Assembly (NCBI GenBank): GCA_005843815.1
Contig: SZYA01000046.1
Location: 1-58,753, forward strand
Length of the DNA: 58,753 nucleotides
Direction of reading: 5' to 3'
Origin: Chlorobium sp.
GTDB taxonomy: Bacteria; Bacteroidota; Chlorobiia; Chlorobiales; Chlorobiaceae
Shown: positions 31,185 through 41,161 of the stretch, piece after piece
Layout of the letters: each line of letters begins with the position of its first letter
Numbering within the stretch: position 1 is the first letter of the stretch
Made by a program: the position numbers and the translations under genes
Notes under the pieces: model-generated
What the model was told of the DNA's origin: nothing
Database searches by the model: none
What the model saw: the letters and a program-made list of their open reading frames with translations, nothing else

Positions 31185-31502
31185 TTACTCTTTCAGGCTG
31201 TCAATACTCGAAACATCCACACTCTTGAAGATCTTGAAGATGTTGATTACAATGGCAAGGGCAATAGCCGCCTCCGCAGCAGCAATAACAATAATAAAGA
31301 GGGAAAACATGGCACCCTGCATTCCGCCATTGTATTTTGAGAATGCAAGAAAGTTAATGTTGGCGGCATTCAGAATCAGCTCTACGCCCATCAGAATAAC
31401 AATGGCATTTTTTCGGGTTACGACGGCAAAAAGCCCGAAGCCCAGAAGAAAGGCCGAAATGGTGAGATAGTGGTTGAGCCCTATGGTTGTCAACTGTTCC
31501 AT
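31185..31502 (-). CDS. nuoK: NADH-quinone oxidoreductase subunit K
   Basis: ND4L-like 105 aa with three TM segments (VILMGVELILNAANINFLAFS). Confidence 0.94.
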   Translation of the reverse strand: MEQLTTIGLNHYLTISAFLLGFGLFAVVTRKNAIVILMGVELILNAANINFLAFSKYNGGMQGAMFSLFIIVIAAAEAAIALAIVINIFKIFKSVDVSSIDSLKE

Positions 31503-31520
31503 GGTGTAAACCTTTTTTCG

Positions 31521-32033
31521 TTATTTCCCAGTTTTATCGAACCGTGCCAGATATGCGGCACCTATAAGTGCTGCAAGCAGCAGAGTGGAGACCATCTCAA
31601 AGGGCAGCACATAATGCGACATGGTTTCAAACCCGACGCGCTCAACAATACTCCCCTCCAGCGTTCTGCCAGTCACCATCCAGCCTTGCGTCATATAAAA
31701 GGTATAGAGCAGCGATCCGATAACAGCCAGAAGGATAAGCACTCCAGGAAAGATATTAAAAACCTCGCTTCTTTGTCCGGGATTCATGATACTGTTGGTA
31801 AACATGACACCAAAAAGAAGCAGCACAAGAATACCTCCGACATAGACAACAACCTGGGTCACGGCAATAAAATCGGCACTAAGAAAGACGTAGAGAGCGG
31901 CCACACCAAAAAAGGTGAAGAGCAGCGAAAATGCGGAATAGATAACATTCCGGGTCAACACAACAAACGCGGCAGAACAGACCGTGAGCGCTGCGAAGAG
32001 ATAAAAGATGACCGTATAGGCTTGGTTACTCAT
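31521..32033 (-). CDS. nuoJ: NADH-quinone oxidoreductase subunit J
   Basis: ND6-like (VVYVGGILVLLLFGVMFTNS). Confidence 0.93.
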   Translation of the reverse strand: MSNQAYTVIFYLFAALTVCSAAFVVLTRNVIYSAFSLLFTFFGVAALYVFLSADFIAVTQVVVYVGGILVLLLFGVMFTNSIMNPGQRSEVFNIFPGVLILLAVIGSLLYTFYMTQGWMVTGRTLEGSIVERVGFETMSHYVLPFEMVSTLLLAALIGAAYLARFDKTGK

Positions 32034-32047
32034 AGTGTGTAATAGTA

Positions 32048-32644
32048 TCAGTTTTCCTCTGCTTTTTTCTCTTTCTCTGCCTTGGCCTTCGCCTGTATCT
32101 CTGCCAGTTTGCCACGCTTTGCCTCAGCTTCAAGACGGGTGAGGTTGCCGAAATGGTAGATAAAATTACTGCGATCAAACTCCGAAAAATCGGCAACTGG
32201 TGTGTGAGCCAGGCACTCGGTCGGGCAGACGGTGGTGCAGATTCCGCAGGTCATGCACTTTGCAACATCAATATCAAAGAGCGGAACCCAAAACTTCTTT
32301 TGCTGACCATCTCTTGTTTTTCCACAGGAGGCAAGGTCATCAGGCGCAACCTTGATGGTCTCAATGGTGATACAGCCAATAGGACAGGCTCGGTCACACT
32401 GACCGCAACCAATACAATCATCAATATCGTTATTGAGACGATAGCGCGCATTGGGCGGGGTAGGTATGGTCTCATGCGGATACTGCAGGGTACAGAGACC
32501 ATCAACCTGGCGGAAATAGTCGACATCATCAAGACCGGCATCACCTTTACGATGTACGGCATTGAAAAAATGCTTCAGGGTGATGCCCATGCCTGTGGCA
32601 ATGGTGACTGCACCGGTTTTTATATTCCCGAAATACTCACTCAT
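32048..32644 (-). CDS. nuoI: NADH-quinone oxidoreductase subunit I (2x[4Fe-4S])
   Basis: CIGCGQCDRACPIGC and CMTCGICTTVCPTEC. Confidence 0.95.
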   Translation of the reverse strand: MSEYFGNIKTGAVTIATGMGITLKHFFNAVHRKGDAGLDDVDYFRQVDGLCTLQYPHETIPTPPNARYRLNNDIDDCIGCGQCDRACPIGCITIETIKVAPDDLASCGKTRDGQQKKFWVPLFDIDVAKCMTCGICTTVCPTECLAHTPVADFSEFDRSNFIYHFGNLTRLEAEAKRGKLAEIQAKAKAEKEKKAEEN

Positions 32645-32698
32645 AATCTGTACGTCATTACGGTTCCTGCATTGACTGCTAAATTTCTCAACTCACGC

Positions 32699-33817
32699 TC
32701 AAGGAACATAAATCTCCCATAGAGCGGTCAGCACAAAGCTGATAAAGGCAAATGGAGTCAGCACCTTCCAGCAGAGGTACATCAACTGGTCGACCCTCAG
32801 GCGGGGTAGCGTCCAGCGAAGCCACATCTGCACAAAGATAAAGAAGAAGCCCTTGGAAATCATCCAGAAAGCGCCCCATATCGGGCCATTTGTCCAGGTA
32901 TTGAGGGCAAATGATCCAAGGTTTGGAAGCGGAGAGTTCCAGCCTCCAAGAAAGACTACGGAAATAATGGCGGAGACCATGAACATACTGCCATATTCTG
33001 CAAGGAAAATGACCGCAAACTTCATACCAGAGTATTCGGTAAAGTAACCTGCCACCAGCTCTGATTCGGCTTCAGGGATATCAAAAGGCGCGCGGTTCAC
33101 CTCCGCAAGTGAGGCGATAAAGTAGATAAGGAACGGGAGCCAGGCAATTGGGGACTGAAAGAGATAGAAGTGGGCAAATCCATAGTCTCCTGACTGCAAC
33201 ACATTGATCTGTTGCATATCGAGAGTGCCAGCCATCATTGCTCCACAGAGGAGGGCGATGGCAGCGGGAATTTCGTAACTCACAATCTGGGCAACACTGC
33301 GGACAGCCCCGTAGAGCGACCACTTGTTGTTGGAGCCCCATCCGGCGGCAAGAATACCTACCACTTCGATGGCAACAATACCTATGGCGTAGTAGAGACC
33401 GACATTGAGACTTGCTCCAATAAAGGCGGGGCTGAAGGGCAACACCGCATAAGCAAGAAAGGAGCCGACAAAGAGAATTCCGGGGCCAATGACAAAAAGA
33501 AACTTGTCGGCTGACGTTGGAACGATATCCTCTTTCTGGATGAGCTTCAGAATATCGGCAATGGTCTGAAGAATACCCCATTTACCAACCTCCATGGGAC
33601 CGAGACGATCCTGCATGAAAGCAGAGATCTTCCGCTCACCATAAACGCCATAAGTAAGCGAGTAGAGGGCAATAAAGAGAAGCGGAATAACGGCGATAAT
33701 TATAAGACCAAGAGGCAGACCCATGATATTGAAGCCAACGAGTGCTTCTGACCAGACATTGAGGCTGTTACCCATAAGTAGAGGCATGCTGAATTGAGAG
33801 AATGCGGTTGTGCTCAT
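32699..33817 (-). CDS. nuoH: NADH-quinone oxidoreductase subunit H
   Basis: [39 protein letters not shown]. Confidence 0.95.
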   Translation of the reverse strand: MSTTAFSQFSMPLLMGNSLNVWSEALVGFNIMGLPLGLIIIAVIPLLFIALYSLTYGVYGERKISAFMQDRLGPMEVGKWGILQTIADILKLIQKEDIVPTSADKFLFVIGPGILFVGSFLAYAVLPFSPAFIGASLNVGLYYAIGIVAIEVVGILAAGWGSNNKWSLYGAVRSVAQIVSYEIPAAIALLCGAMMAGTLDMQQINVLQSGDYGFAHFYLFQSPIAWLPFLIYFIASLAEVNRAPFDIPEAESELVAGYFTEYSGMKFAVIFLAEYGSMFMVSAIISVVFLGGWNSPLPNLGSFALNTWTNGPIWGAFWMISKGFFFIFVQMWLRWTLPRLRVDQLMYLCWKVLTPFAFISFVLTALWEIYVP

Positions 33818-35016
33818 CGGTCAACCTCCCCAAGCACAATGTCGATGCTGCCGATTATGGCGACAAGATCGGGTATAAGCTGCCCTTTTGAGAGATCTTT
33901 CATGGCTGAAAGATTGACAAAGCATGATGAACGGGCCTTGCAACGAACTGGTTTGGTGGATTTGCCATCGCTCTCAATGTAAAAGCCAAGCTCGCCACGG
34001 GGATTCTCTGCGCGGGAGTAGACCTCGCCAGCTTTCGGCCGAATACGTTTTGGAATAGCTACCCGTGAGTTGAAACCTTCAGAAGAGGGTATTTTATCGA
34101 TGCACTGTTCTATAATTTTGAGACTCTCCTCCATCTCAACGGCACGAACAAGGTGGCGTGAAAGGCAGTCGCCAATAACAGAGAGCTTGCCGTCGGGGAC
34201 AACAACCTTGAAATCAAGCTCTGGATAGACTGAGTAGGGATCGTTTCTCCTCAAATCCCACTTGACACCCGAGCCACGAAGCATTGGGCCTGACCAGCCG
34301 TAATTAATAGCTACATCGGCAGGCATGATGCCTATGCCGTAGGTGCGCTTGACAAATATCTCGTTTCCGGTGAGCAACTCCTGCAGTTCGACCGCTTTTG
34401 GTCTGAAATAGGCGATAAACTCTCTCACCCTTTTGAGAAAGTCGGCGGGCACGTCGCAGGCAAGCCCACCAATCCATATATAGTTATAGAGCATTCGGGC
34501 ACCGGATGCCCACTCCAGCAGGCCAAGAATAATTTCTCGGTCACGGAAGCAGAAGAGAAAAGGGGTGAAGGCTCCAAGGTCAATTCCATAGGTGCCGATT
34601 GCAACCAGGTGCGAGGCGATCCTGTTCAGCTCAGAAACAATGACACGAATAAACTCAACACGACGGGGAATTTCAAGATCAAGAAGCTTTTCAACGGCCA
34701 GTGCGTATGCAAACTCACTATTCATGCCGGAGAGGTAATCGAGCCGGTCGGTATAGGGGACAATTGCCGGGTAATCGACGTTTTCGCAACACTTTTCAAA
34801 ACAGCGATGGAGGTAGCCAAGACAGGGTATGGCTTCGGTAATCACCTCACCGTCGGTAAGACACTCCAGTTTGAGCACCCCGTGGGTCGATGGATGCTGG
34901 GGACCCATGGCAAGCACCATCTGCTCGGTGGCAAGATCTTTCTCCACAATGACGAGCTTGTCGCTTTTGCGGGTAACCCTGACTGAACCCTGTCCGACTC
35001 TCTCTAATTCCTGCAT
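33814..35016 (-). CDS. nuoD: NADH-quinone oxidoreductase subunit D
   Basis: [20 protein letters not shown]; the stop overlaps the nuoH start. Confidence 0.95.
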   Translation of the reverse strand: MQELERVGQGSVRVTRKSDKLVIVEKDLATEQMVLAMGPQHPSTHGVLKLECLTDGEVITEAIPCLGYLHRCFEKCCENVDYPAIVPYTDRLDYLSGMNSEFAYALAVEKLLDLEIPRRVEFIRVIVSELNRIASHLVAIGTYGIDLGAFTPFLFCFRDREIILGLLEWASGARMLYNYIWIGGLACDVPADFLKRVREFIAYFRPKAVELQELLTGNEIFVKRTYGIGIMPADVAINYGWSGPMLRGSGVKWDLRRNDPYSVYPELDFKVVVPDGKLSVIGDCLSRHLVRAVEMEESLKIIEQCIDKIPSSEGFNSRVAIPKRIRPKAGEVYSRAENPRGELGFYIESDGKSTKPVRCKARSSCFVNLSAMKDLSKGQLIPDLVAIIGSIDIVLGEVDR

Positions 35017-35050
35017 ACTGTGAGCTGCTTTTACTATTTATAACACTATT

Positions 35051-35569
35051 TCAATAAGGTACCTTGATACCGTGATATCTCTCTTGCACCTTGTAGTCCT
35101 TGCGAAGCGGATATCCCTCCCAATCATCGGGGCAGAGAATTCTTTTTAACTCGGGGTGGCCTGTAAACATCATGCCGAAAAGATCGTAAGCCTCTCGCTC
35201 GTGCCAGTTTGCTGTATGCCAGACACGCGATACGCTGGGAATGCACCCTCCATCCCTGTCGCACTTCACCTTGACGGCAAGCTTGTGGTTCAAAAGGGCA
35301 AGTGACTGGAAGTTACAGATAATACCAACCTTCCCCTCTGCCGGATAATCAACCCCGCTCATACAGGCCATGTAATTAAACTTCAGCTTGGCATGGTCGC
35401 GCATATAAAGCGCTATTTCAAACCAACTTCCGCTCTCAAGCACCTCAAAAAAAGGCATGGTCTCGTTGGCATCAAGCGCAGAAACAGCTGTCCCAAACCT
35501 CTCCTGGATTATTTTGTATGCTGCAGCGCTCTCCTGAACTGACCGCGAAACTTCCTTTCCTTCTTCCAT
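35051..35569 (-). CDS. nuoC: NADH-quinone oxidoreductase subunit C
   Basis: VWHTANWHEREAYDLFGMMFTGHPELKRIL. Start set at MEEGKEV to avoid overlap with nuoB. Confidence 0.92.
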   Translation of the reverse strand: MEEGKEVSRSVQESAAAYKIIQERFGTAVSALDANETMPFFEVLESGSWFEIALYMRDHAKLKFNYMACMSGVDYPAEGKVGIICNFQSLALLNHKLAVKVKCDRDGGCIPSVSRVWHTANWHEREAYDLFGMMFTGHPELKRILCPDDWEGYPLRKDYKVQERYHGIKVPY

Positions 35570-35597
35570 CTTACCGGGAATAAACCTTATTGTTAAA

Positions 35598-36167
35598 TTA
35601 AGCCCGGGCAGCTTTTCGCTCCCGCTCGACAATAAACCGTGGATCCTGAGCATGCTCAGCAAGCTTTTTCAGTGCGTCTGCCCTCGACACGCCGATCTGC
35701 TCCATCCGTATCAGCTCCTGAACTTTCATGAGACCACCAATAAGCGCCTCCGGCCTGGGAGGACAACCAGGTACATAAACATCAACCGGAATCACACGAT
35801 CAACACCCTTGAGCACATGATACCCATGATCCTGATAGGGGCCACCGCAGTTTGAGCAACTCCCCATGGAGAGTACATAGCGTGGTTCCGGCATCTGCTC
35901 GTAGAGACGGATAACCCGCTCTGCCATCTTCATGGTGACGGTTCCGGCAACAATCATAAGATCCGACTGGCGTGGTGATGAGCGGGGAAAAATGCCAAAG
36001 CGCTCAAGATCGTAGTTCGAGGCGTTGGTGGCCATCATCTCGATGGCACAGCAGGCCAGACCAAAGCCCATCGGCCAGAGTGAGGAGAGACGCGCCCAGT
36101 TAAGCACATTGTCAACTGATGTTACCAGCACGTTATGCCTTGTTACTGCGGCATCAAGTAAACCCAT
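35598..36167 (-). CDS. nuoB: NADH-quinone oxidoreductase subunit B
   Basis: [42 protein letters not shown]. Confidence 0.95.
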   Translation of the reverse strand: MGLLDAAVTRHNVLVTSVDNVLNWARLSSLWPMGFGLACCAIEMMATNASNYDLERFGIFPRSSPRQSDLMIVAGTVTMKMAERVIRLYEQMPEPRYVLSMGSCSNCGGPYQDHGYHVLKGVDRVIPVDVYVPGCPPRPEALIGGLMKVQELIRMEQIGVSRADALKKLAEHAQDPRFIVERERKAARA

Positions 36168-36173
36168 AACGAT

Positions 36174-36617
36174 CTATTGAATGGTGAATGATGTTGTTTT
36201 CGCTGATGGCGACTCTGGCATTTCCGGCATGGTTGGAATAACCGGTGTCGGCCTTACCCAGTCCAGATCTCCCTTTACCCAGGCATAAGCGAGTCCGAGC
36301 ATGAGAATCCCGGCAAAAACGAGCGCCTCTACAAGAGCAAATGAGCCAAGTTGCTTGAAGATGGTTGCCCACGGAAAGAGAAACACAACCTCAACGTCAA
36401 AGATGATAAAGATAAGGGCAACGACGTAAAACCTGATATTGAACTTGACCCAAGCGCTACCGATTGCCTCTTCGCCACACTCGTAGGTGGATTTTTTGGC
36501 CGGGTTGGGCCTCTGCGGACGGAGAAGTCGGGAGGTTAGAAAACCACCAGCCACAAAGACTATTCCAAGGGATAGAAAGACAAATACGTTACCAAAATTA
36601 CTCAGGGTCTGATCCAT
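36174..36617 (-). CDS. nuoA: NADH-quinone oxidoreductase subunit A
   Basis: [44 protein letters not shown]. Confidence 0.95.
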   Translation of the reverse strand: MDQTLSNFGNVFVFLSLGIVFVAGGFLTSRLLRPQRPNPAKKSTYECGEEAIGSAWVKFNIRFYVVALIFIIFDVEVVFLFPWATIFKQLGSFALVEALVFAGILMLGLAYAWVKGDLDWVRPTPVIPTMPEMPESPSAKTTSFTIQ

Positions 36618-36819
36618 GCCGTGCCAATTTGAGTTTTTCCCGGTCTGAGCGTTGTGAGTTTTCCTGTAACGTACAGCTAACCCACACGTTCACGAATATA
36701 ATAAAATTTTTGTTTCGACACAGAAAATAATAAGCGCCAATCGCTTCTTACCTCTTCTCACTCACTTTTGGCACTCTTATTTGGTCTGCCGCAAAAAATG
36801 CCGTATTCTTCTGCTTTTT

Positions 36820-37068
36820 TCACCTGCTTTCGCGATGAAACCTGTGGCCTGTTCGTTGAAATACCTTAAGCCATAACCAGGCCAGAAGCAGAGTTATCAT
36901 GGCCGTAAGCCCCAGCGTTACTGGCCAACCCATCAACGATGCAAGTGGTGTGCCAACGGTAGCAGCAACCACCACTCCAATAATTGGAGTCCAGGCAATG
37001 CCAAGCAGTGAAGAGAGGCCTGTTTTCATAAACTGCTTTCTCTTTTCAGTATCAGGAAAAAGTTTCAT
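36820..37068 (-). CDS. small hypothetical membrane protein
   Basis: 82 aa with two hydrophobic segments; abuts the TPR gene. Confidence 0.6.
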   Translation of the reverse strand: MKLFPDTEKRKQFMKTGLSSLLGIAWTPIIGVVVAATVGTPLASLMGWPVTLGLTAMITLLLAWLWLKVFQRTGHRFHRESR

Positions 37069-37074
37069 GGCCGG

Positions 37075-37677
37075 TTAAAAATAGAGGGTTCGAATCTGTT
37101 CTGCCAGTTCGGCATCGACTGTTTTAAGAAGTTCATACTCCCGTTTCAGCCCCTTCATATCACCCCTTGCAAGATAGTACATGGCAAGCTTGCCGTGGGG
37201 CTCAGGATTGTCGGGTTCAAGGTCAAGCGCTGTATCAAAGGCCTCTTTTGCCTTGTCGTGCTCGCAACGATCAATATAGATATCTCCCAGAACGCAGTAG
37301 ATCTCCGCATAGCAAGGATCAATCTCCAACCCTTTTTTAAGGGTTTTTATGGCCTCCTCCTCTTTTCCAAGCATAAACTGCACAAAACCAAGCTGCTTCC
37401 AGCCATGGAGGAGTGTGCGATCAATGGCGATGGTCTTCAGCAGGTCGCAGGCAGCTTTCCGATAGTTTCCCATGGAGATATTGGTCACGCCACGGGCATA
37501 GAGTGCTGCCGAATCACGAGGCTTGGCCACAATGCAGCGGTCGAGCAGCACAAGCGCTTCGCTGTTGCGCTGCTCCTCAAGTGCGGTGAGTGCCTGGGTG
37601 TACAGCGCTGCCGCGTTACCATCGGGGGGGGGCAGCATGTCATTCTTGGCCCCCACTCTTTCGTTGTCAGATTCCAT
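37075..37677 (-). CDS. tetratricopeptide-repeat protein
   Basis: Repeating TPR pattern (AALYARGVTNISMGNYRKAACDLLKTIAID..., GWKQLGFVQFMLGKEEEAIKTLKKGLEIDP...). Confidence 0.85.
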   Translation of the reverse strand: MESDNERVGAKNDMLPPPDGNAAALYTQALTALEEQRNSEALVLLDRCIVAKPRDSAALYARGVTNISMGNYRKAACDLLKTIAIDRTLLHGWKQLGFVQFMLGKEEEAIKTLKKGLEIDPCYAEIYCVLGDIYIDRCEHDKAKEAFDTALDLEPDNPEPHGKLAMYYLARGDMKGLKREYELLKTVDAELAEQIRTLYF

Positions 37678-37685
37678 AGTGCAAG

Positions 37686-38750
37686 TTACGATTCAGTATC
37701 AAGAGGTTCAAGAGCGCGTTGCAGATTGTTCAATGATTGAAGGCCATCAAGAACCTTGCCCGAAAGCCAGTGACCAAATTCGGGGGTGTCATTGATGCAC
37801 CTGATATATTGCCAGAGTGGAAACCCTGCCTCTTCAAGTTTCTTGCAGGCATCATATTCCGTTTCGCTGTTGTCGGCAAAAAAGCCGTAGGGAAACATGA
37901 CCACTCCATCATAACCCTCTTCCTTAAAACCTTCAAGAGCTATTTCAATGGTGTCGGAGGTCCACTCCCCTCCCCTTGAGTGGTTCATGCAACCCTGGCG
38001 CACATCCGTGAAGATATTTTCAGGATCCACCATGATCATACGTTTCATCACCTCAAAAAATGCCATGGTTTCGGCAAGGCCGGTGAAGAGGGTTGGTGTA
38101 TTACCGGCTCGATCTTTGACCAGCGTCCCGTGAATGACCAGCACCAGCCCTATTTTTGCCTTTTTTGGGGGTCGCATACACTCAGAAACCTCTCTCAGAA
38201 GGTAATCGGTATAGATTCGGTGAAGAAGAGGATCATTCCAGAGTTTGCTGAGCACTTTTACCTTGCCAAATGCGCTTTCGCCAAACACGTCAACCACCAT
38301 CTGGCAGGCCACTCCGCAGGAAAATGCTGATTCAACCGGTATCATGGGCAAAATAATAATACCGTCATAGTGGTTCCACATCTGCTGAAGCTTCTCTTCG
38401 AGGTATGGAGGAACAAAATAGTATGCATCCGTTACCGTCACCTCAAGCGTAGCAAGCATAGGTGAGGTGCTTGCAGCAATAGTTTCACGCAGCATTCCCG
38501 TCTGGGCTCGATTGATGGCAAGCAGCGATGAGTGGTAACGGTTACGTTTCCACTTGATGTAGTGTTTTGTTGAGCGATAATCGGCAATAAAGTAGATGAG
38601 TGCTTCAGGAATTTTAACGATCTGACGGGTTACTGATCTCAGAATTTTTCTTGAGCTCGGCCATAGGTTCCGTACGGTGACCTCCTCAACCTCTCCATAG
38701 GTGGTGACAATAACAGCATATCTCTTTCGAATCACAATCCCGTCCACCAT
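37686..38750 (-). CDS. hemH: ferrochelatase-like protein
   Basis: VLVIHGTLVKDRAGNTPTLFTGLAETM and DGVVMFPYGFFADNSET resemble class II chelatase (HemH) motifs. Confidence 0.75.
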   Translation of the reverse strand: MVDGIVIRKRYAVIVTTYGEVEEVTVRNLWPSSRKILRSVTRQIVKIPEALIYFIADYRSTKHYIKWKRNRYHSSLLAINRAQTGMLRETIAASTSPMLATLEVTVTDAYYFVPPYLEEKLQQMWNHYDGIIILPMIPVESAFSCGVACQMVVDVFGESAFGKVKVLSKLWNDPLLHRIYTDYLLREVSECMRPPKKAKIGLVLVIHGTLVKDRAGNTPTLFTGLAETMAFFEVMKRMIMVDPENIFTDVRQGCMNHSRGGEWTSDTIEIALEGFKEEGYDGVVMFPYGFFADNSETEYDACKKLEEAGFPLWQYIRCINDTPEFGHWLSGKVLDGLQSLNNLQRALEPLDTES

Positions 38751-39325
38751 GTTAACTCAGCAAAGGTGACAGCAAAACCAACCACTCCTCCAACAAGGGT
38801 CTGCATGAAATTATGAGCCTTCAGAACAATTCTCGACCACATCAGGAGCGGCACCAGGGGGAGCAGCCAAAGTACGGGAGAACCAAACTGCACAAAGAGC
38901 AGCGCTATTGATGAGGTGAGGGTAAAAAGGTGGATACTGATCTTCCACTGCAGGGTGATAAGAAGCATAACAACCATATTGATCGCGTTGAAAAGCAGGA
39001 TGCCGCCCAGAAGCCTCGGGGCGGCAAGCTGCTGCATAAGCTCATAACCAAGGGCGTTGACCCCGACAAGCGCCAGCAGAGGAAGAAATCTCTGCTCCCT
39101 GAAGGTGATATTGTAATCAGAAATTTTACCTGTTTTTTTGAGCCCGGAAATCAGAAGAACAGGAGCAAGGGTACTTGCAAACAGGAGCACCATCATGTAA
39201 GAGAGGCGGTTCGGATGGTCACCGAACCCAAGCATCACGATGGCTGCGTAAGCAGTTGGTGCCATGATTACGGGGCTGATAATCCATGACAATGCATCTG
39301 CAACTCGGTGGAGATAAGACGGCAT
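38732..39325 (-). CDS. PAP2/phosphatase-like integral membrane protein
   Basis: Hydrophobic 198-aa ORF from MPSYLHRVADALSWIISPVIMAP. The ORF-track extension to 39865 runs through the tRNA genes and is spurious. Confidence 0.7.
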   Translation of the reverse strand: MPSYLHRVADALSWIISPVIMAPTAYAAIVMLGFGDHPNRLSYMMVLLFASTLAPVLLISGLKKTGKISDYNITFREQRFLPLLALVGVNALGYELMQQLAAPRLLGGILLFNAINMVVMLLITLQWKISIHLFTLTSSIALLFVQFGSPVLWLLPLVPLLMWSRIVLKAHNFMQTLVGGVVGFAVTFAELTWWTGL

Positions 39326-39465
39326 AAGCTGAAAACTGTAGAAAAGGGGATGAATCTGCTGTGGCGAGTTACTCTTTGCCCTTGGATAACGGTATACGCC
39401 GCAAAACTTTCTCGAAAGATAGTTTTTATTAGAATAAAAACCACGTATATTATTCCTCCTGTAAT

Positions 39466-39550
39466 GCGAGAGTGGTGAAATTGGTATACACGCCAGTCTT
39501 AGGAACTGGTGCCGTGAGGCGTGAGGGTTCGATTCCCTTCTCTCGCACCA
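39466..39550 (+). tRNA. tRNA-Leu (UAG anticodon), CCA encoded
   Basis: Acceptor GCGAGAG/CTCTCGC, anticodon stem-loop CCAGT-CTTAGGA-ACTGG, T-loop GGTTCGATTCC, long variable arm, terminal CCA. Confidence 0.96.
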
Positions 39551-39561
39551 CTCGTAATTAT

Positions 39562-39646
39562 GCCAAAGTGGCGGAACTGGTAGACGCGCTGGACTCAAAA
39601 TCCAGTGAGTGAATAACTCGTGTGGGTTCGATTCCCATCTTTGGTA
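39562..39646 (+). tRNA. tRNA-Leu (CAA anticodon), CCA not encoded
   Basis: Acceptor GCCAAAG/CTTTGGT, anticodon stem-loop CTGGA-CTCAAAA-TCCAG, variable arm, T-loop GGTTCGATTCC. Confidence 0.95.
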
Positions 39647-39676
39647 CTCCTGTAACTTTAGTTGATCTCTCTGGTC

Positions 39677-40195
39677 ATGAACAGAATGTACTCGCCTTGG
39701 CGTGAAGTGTACATGCAGTCTTTTAAGGATGATAAGCCTGCAGGCAAAGATGGCAAGTCGGTTTTTGCTGATATTCCTCCCGAGGAGGATGAGAAGCGTT
39801 TTGTGCTCTTCAGGGGCAAAAGCTGCTTTATCATCATGAACCTCTACCCCTACAATTGTGGCCACCTCATGGTGATTCCCTATCTTCAGACTACCGAGTT
39901 TTCTGAGCTAGACCCGGCAACGAAGCTTGAGGTGATGGAGCTGACCGACCTTTCCATCAGGGCGTTGCGCCTTACCCTGAAGCCTCAAGGCTTTAACGTT
40001 GGTGCCAATCTTGGGCGTATTGCCGGTGGCAGTGTTGACAACCACATCCATTTTCATGTTGTACCCCGCTGGGAAGGTGACACCAACTTCATGCCGGTGC
40101 TTGCTGATGCCAAAGTGCTCAGTAATGATATGAAATCGACCTACAAGAATTTGAAGAACGCCTTTGCTGACCTCACCAGGAGCGAAGAGCAGTAA
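39677..40195 (+). CDS. HIT-family (histidine triad) nucleotide hydrolase/transferase
   Basis: GGSVDNHIHFHVVPRW matches the H-x-H-x-H HIT motif. Confidence 0.93.
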   Translation: MNRMYSPWREVYMQSFKDDKPAGKDGKSVFADIPPEEDEKRFVLFRGKSCFIIMNLYPYNCGHLMVIPYLQTTEFSELDPATKLEVMELTDLSIRALRLTLKPQGFNVGANLGRIAGGSVDNHIHFHVVPRWEGDTNFMPVLADAKVLSNDMKSTYKNLKNAFADLTRSEEQ

Positions 40196-40213
40196 CCTCT
40201 TTTCCGCCCAGAG

Positions 40214-41161
40214 ATGGAGAGTGTTCCCTGCCCGATATGCAACTCCATGGAGTTTATCCCCTGGTTAATGCTTCCTGACCGTTTCGACCATTCCGGAGAG
40301 CTGCACTGGCAGCTTGTTAAGTCCCCCGTCTCTGGTCTGGTGATGCTCAATCCTCGTCCCGACAGCTCTGAAATTGCCTCTCATTACCGATCGGCTCGCT
40401 ACGATCCCTTTCTGCACCAGGGGAACGTAACATCTCTCAGGGAGAGGGGTTACCTGACGGCACAATCGCTGCTGCTGCGCTACAGGGCCCGACTCGTCCT
40501 GCATGGCTGGACGAAACCGCTTGAACAGCTTTCAATCCTGGAAATTGGCTCCTCTACGGGTGAATTGTTGAACTTTTTCCATTGCCACAGAGCTGTTCCG
40601 CTCGCTCATCTTGCCGGTGTGGAGCCTGATGCCGCTTCGGCAACTCACGCCAGAGAGCGTTTCGGACTGAAGGTGGCCGCTTCGGTGCATGAGCTGGAGG
40701 GGAGATTTGATCGAATTATACTGTGGCATACGCTTGAGCATATTCATGACCTCCACGACACACTGCACGCGGTCAGCAGGCGGCTGAAACCTGATGGCCT
40801 GGTGGTTATAGCGATCCCCAATCCTGCCTGTTCCGGTGCCAGCCATTATCAGGAGAGCTGGATAGCCTGGGATGCGCCTCGCCATCTTTACCATTTTATG
40901 CCTGGCACCCTCACAAAGCTCTTCGAACTGCATGGTCTGACGCACAGCAGAGCGCTCTCCTACTGGCCTGATGCGCTCTATAATGCACTGTACAGTGAAC
41001 AGCTCTGCTGTGAACGGGGCAAGCGACGCTTTACTTTTCTGCGGCTGTGCGTCGCGCTCTCCCGGGGAGTAGTGGAGGCTTTGAGGGGTGTGGTGCATCC
41101 GGCGGAGGGTGCCGGGCTGCTCTATCGGGCCACCCTTCGCCCCAGGGCTTTTTCAAGTTGA
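40214..41161 (+). CDS. class I SAM-dependent methyltransferase
   Basis: LSILEIGSSTGELLNFF motif I, IILWHTLEHIHDLHDTLHAVSRRLKPDGLVVIAIPNP. Confidence 0.88.
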   Translation: MESVPCPICNSMEFIPWLMLPDRFDHSGELHWQLVKSPVSGLVMLNPRPDSSEIASHYRSARYDPFLHQGNVTSLRERGYLTAQSLLLRYRARLVLHGWTKPLEQLSILEIGSSTGELLNFFHCHRAVPLAHLAGVEPDAASATHARERFGLKVAASVHELEGRFDRIILWHTLEHIHDLHDTLHAVSRRLKPDGLVVIAIPNPACSGASHYQESWIAWDAPRHLYHFMPGTLTKLFELHGLTHSRALSYWPDALYNALYSEQLCCERGKRRFTFLRLCVALSRGVVEALRGVVHPAEGAGLLYRATLRPRAFSS

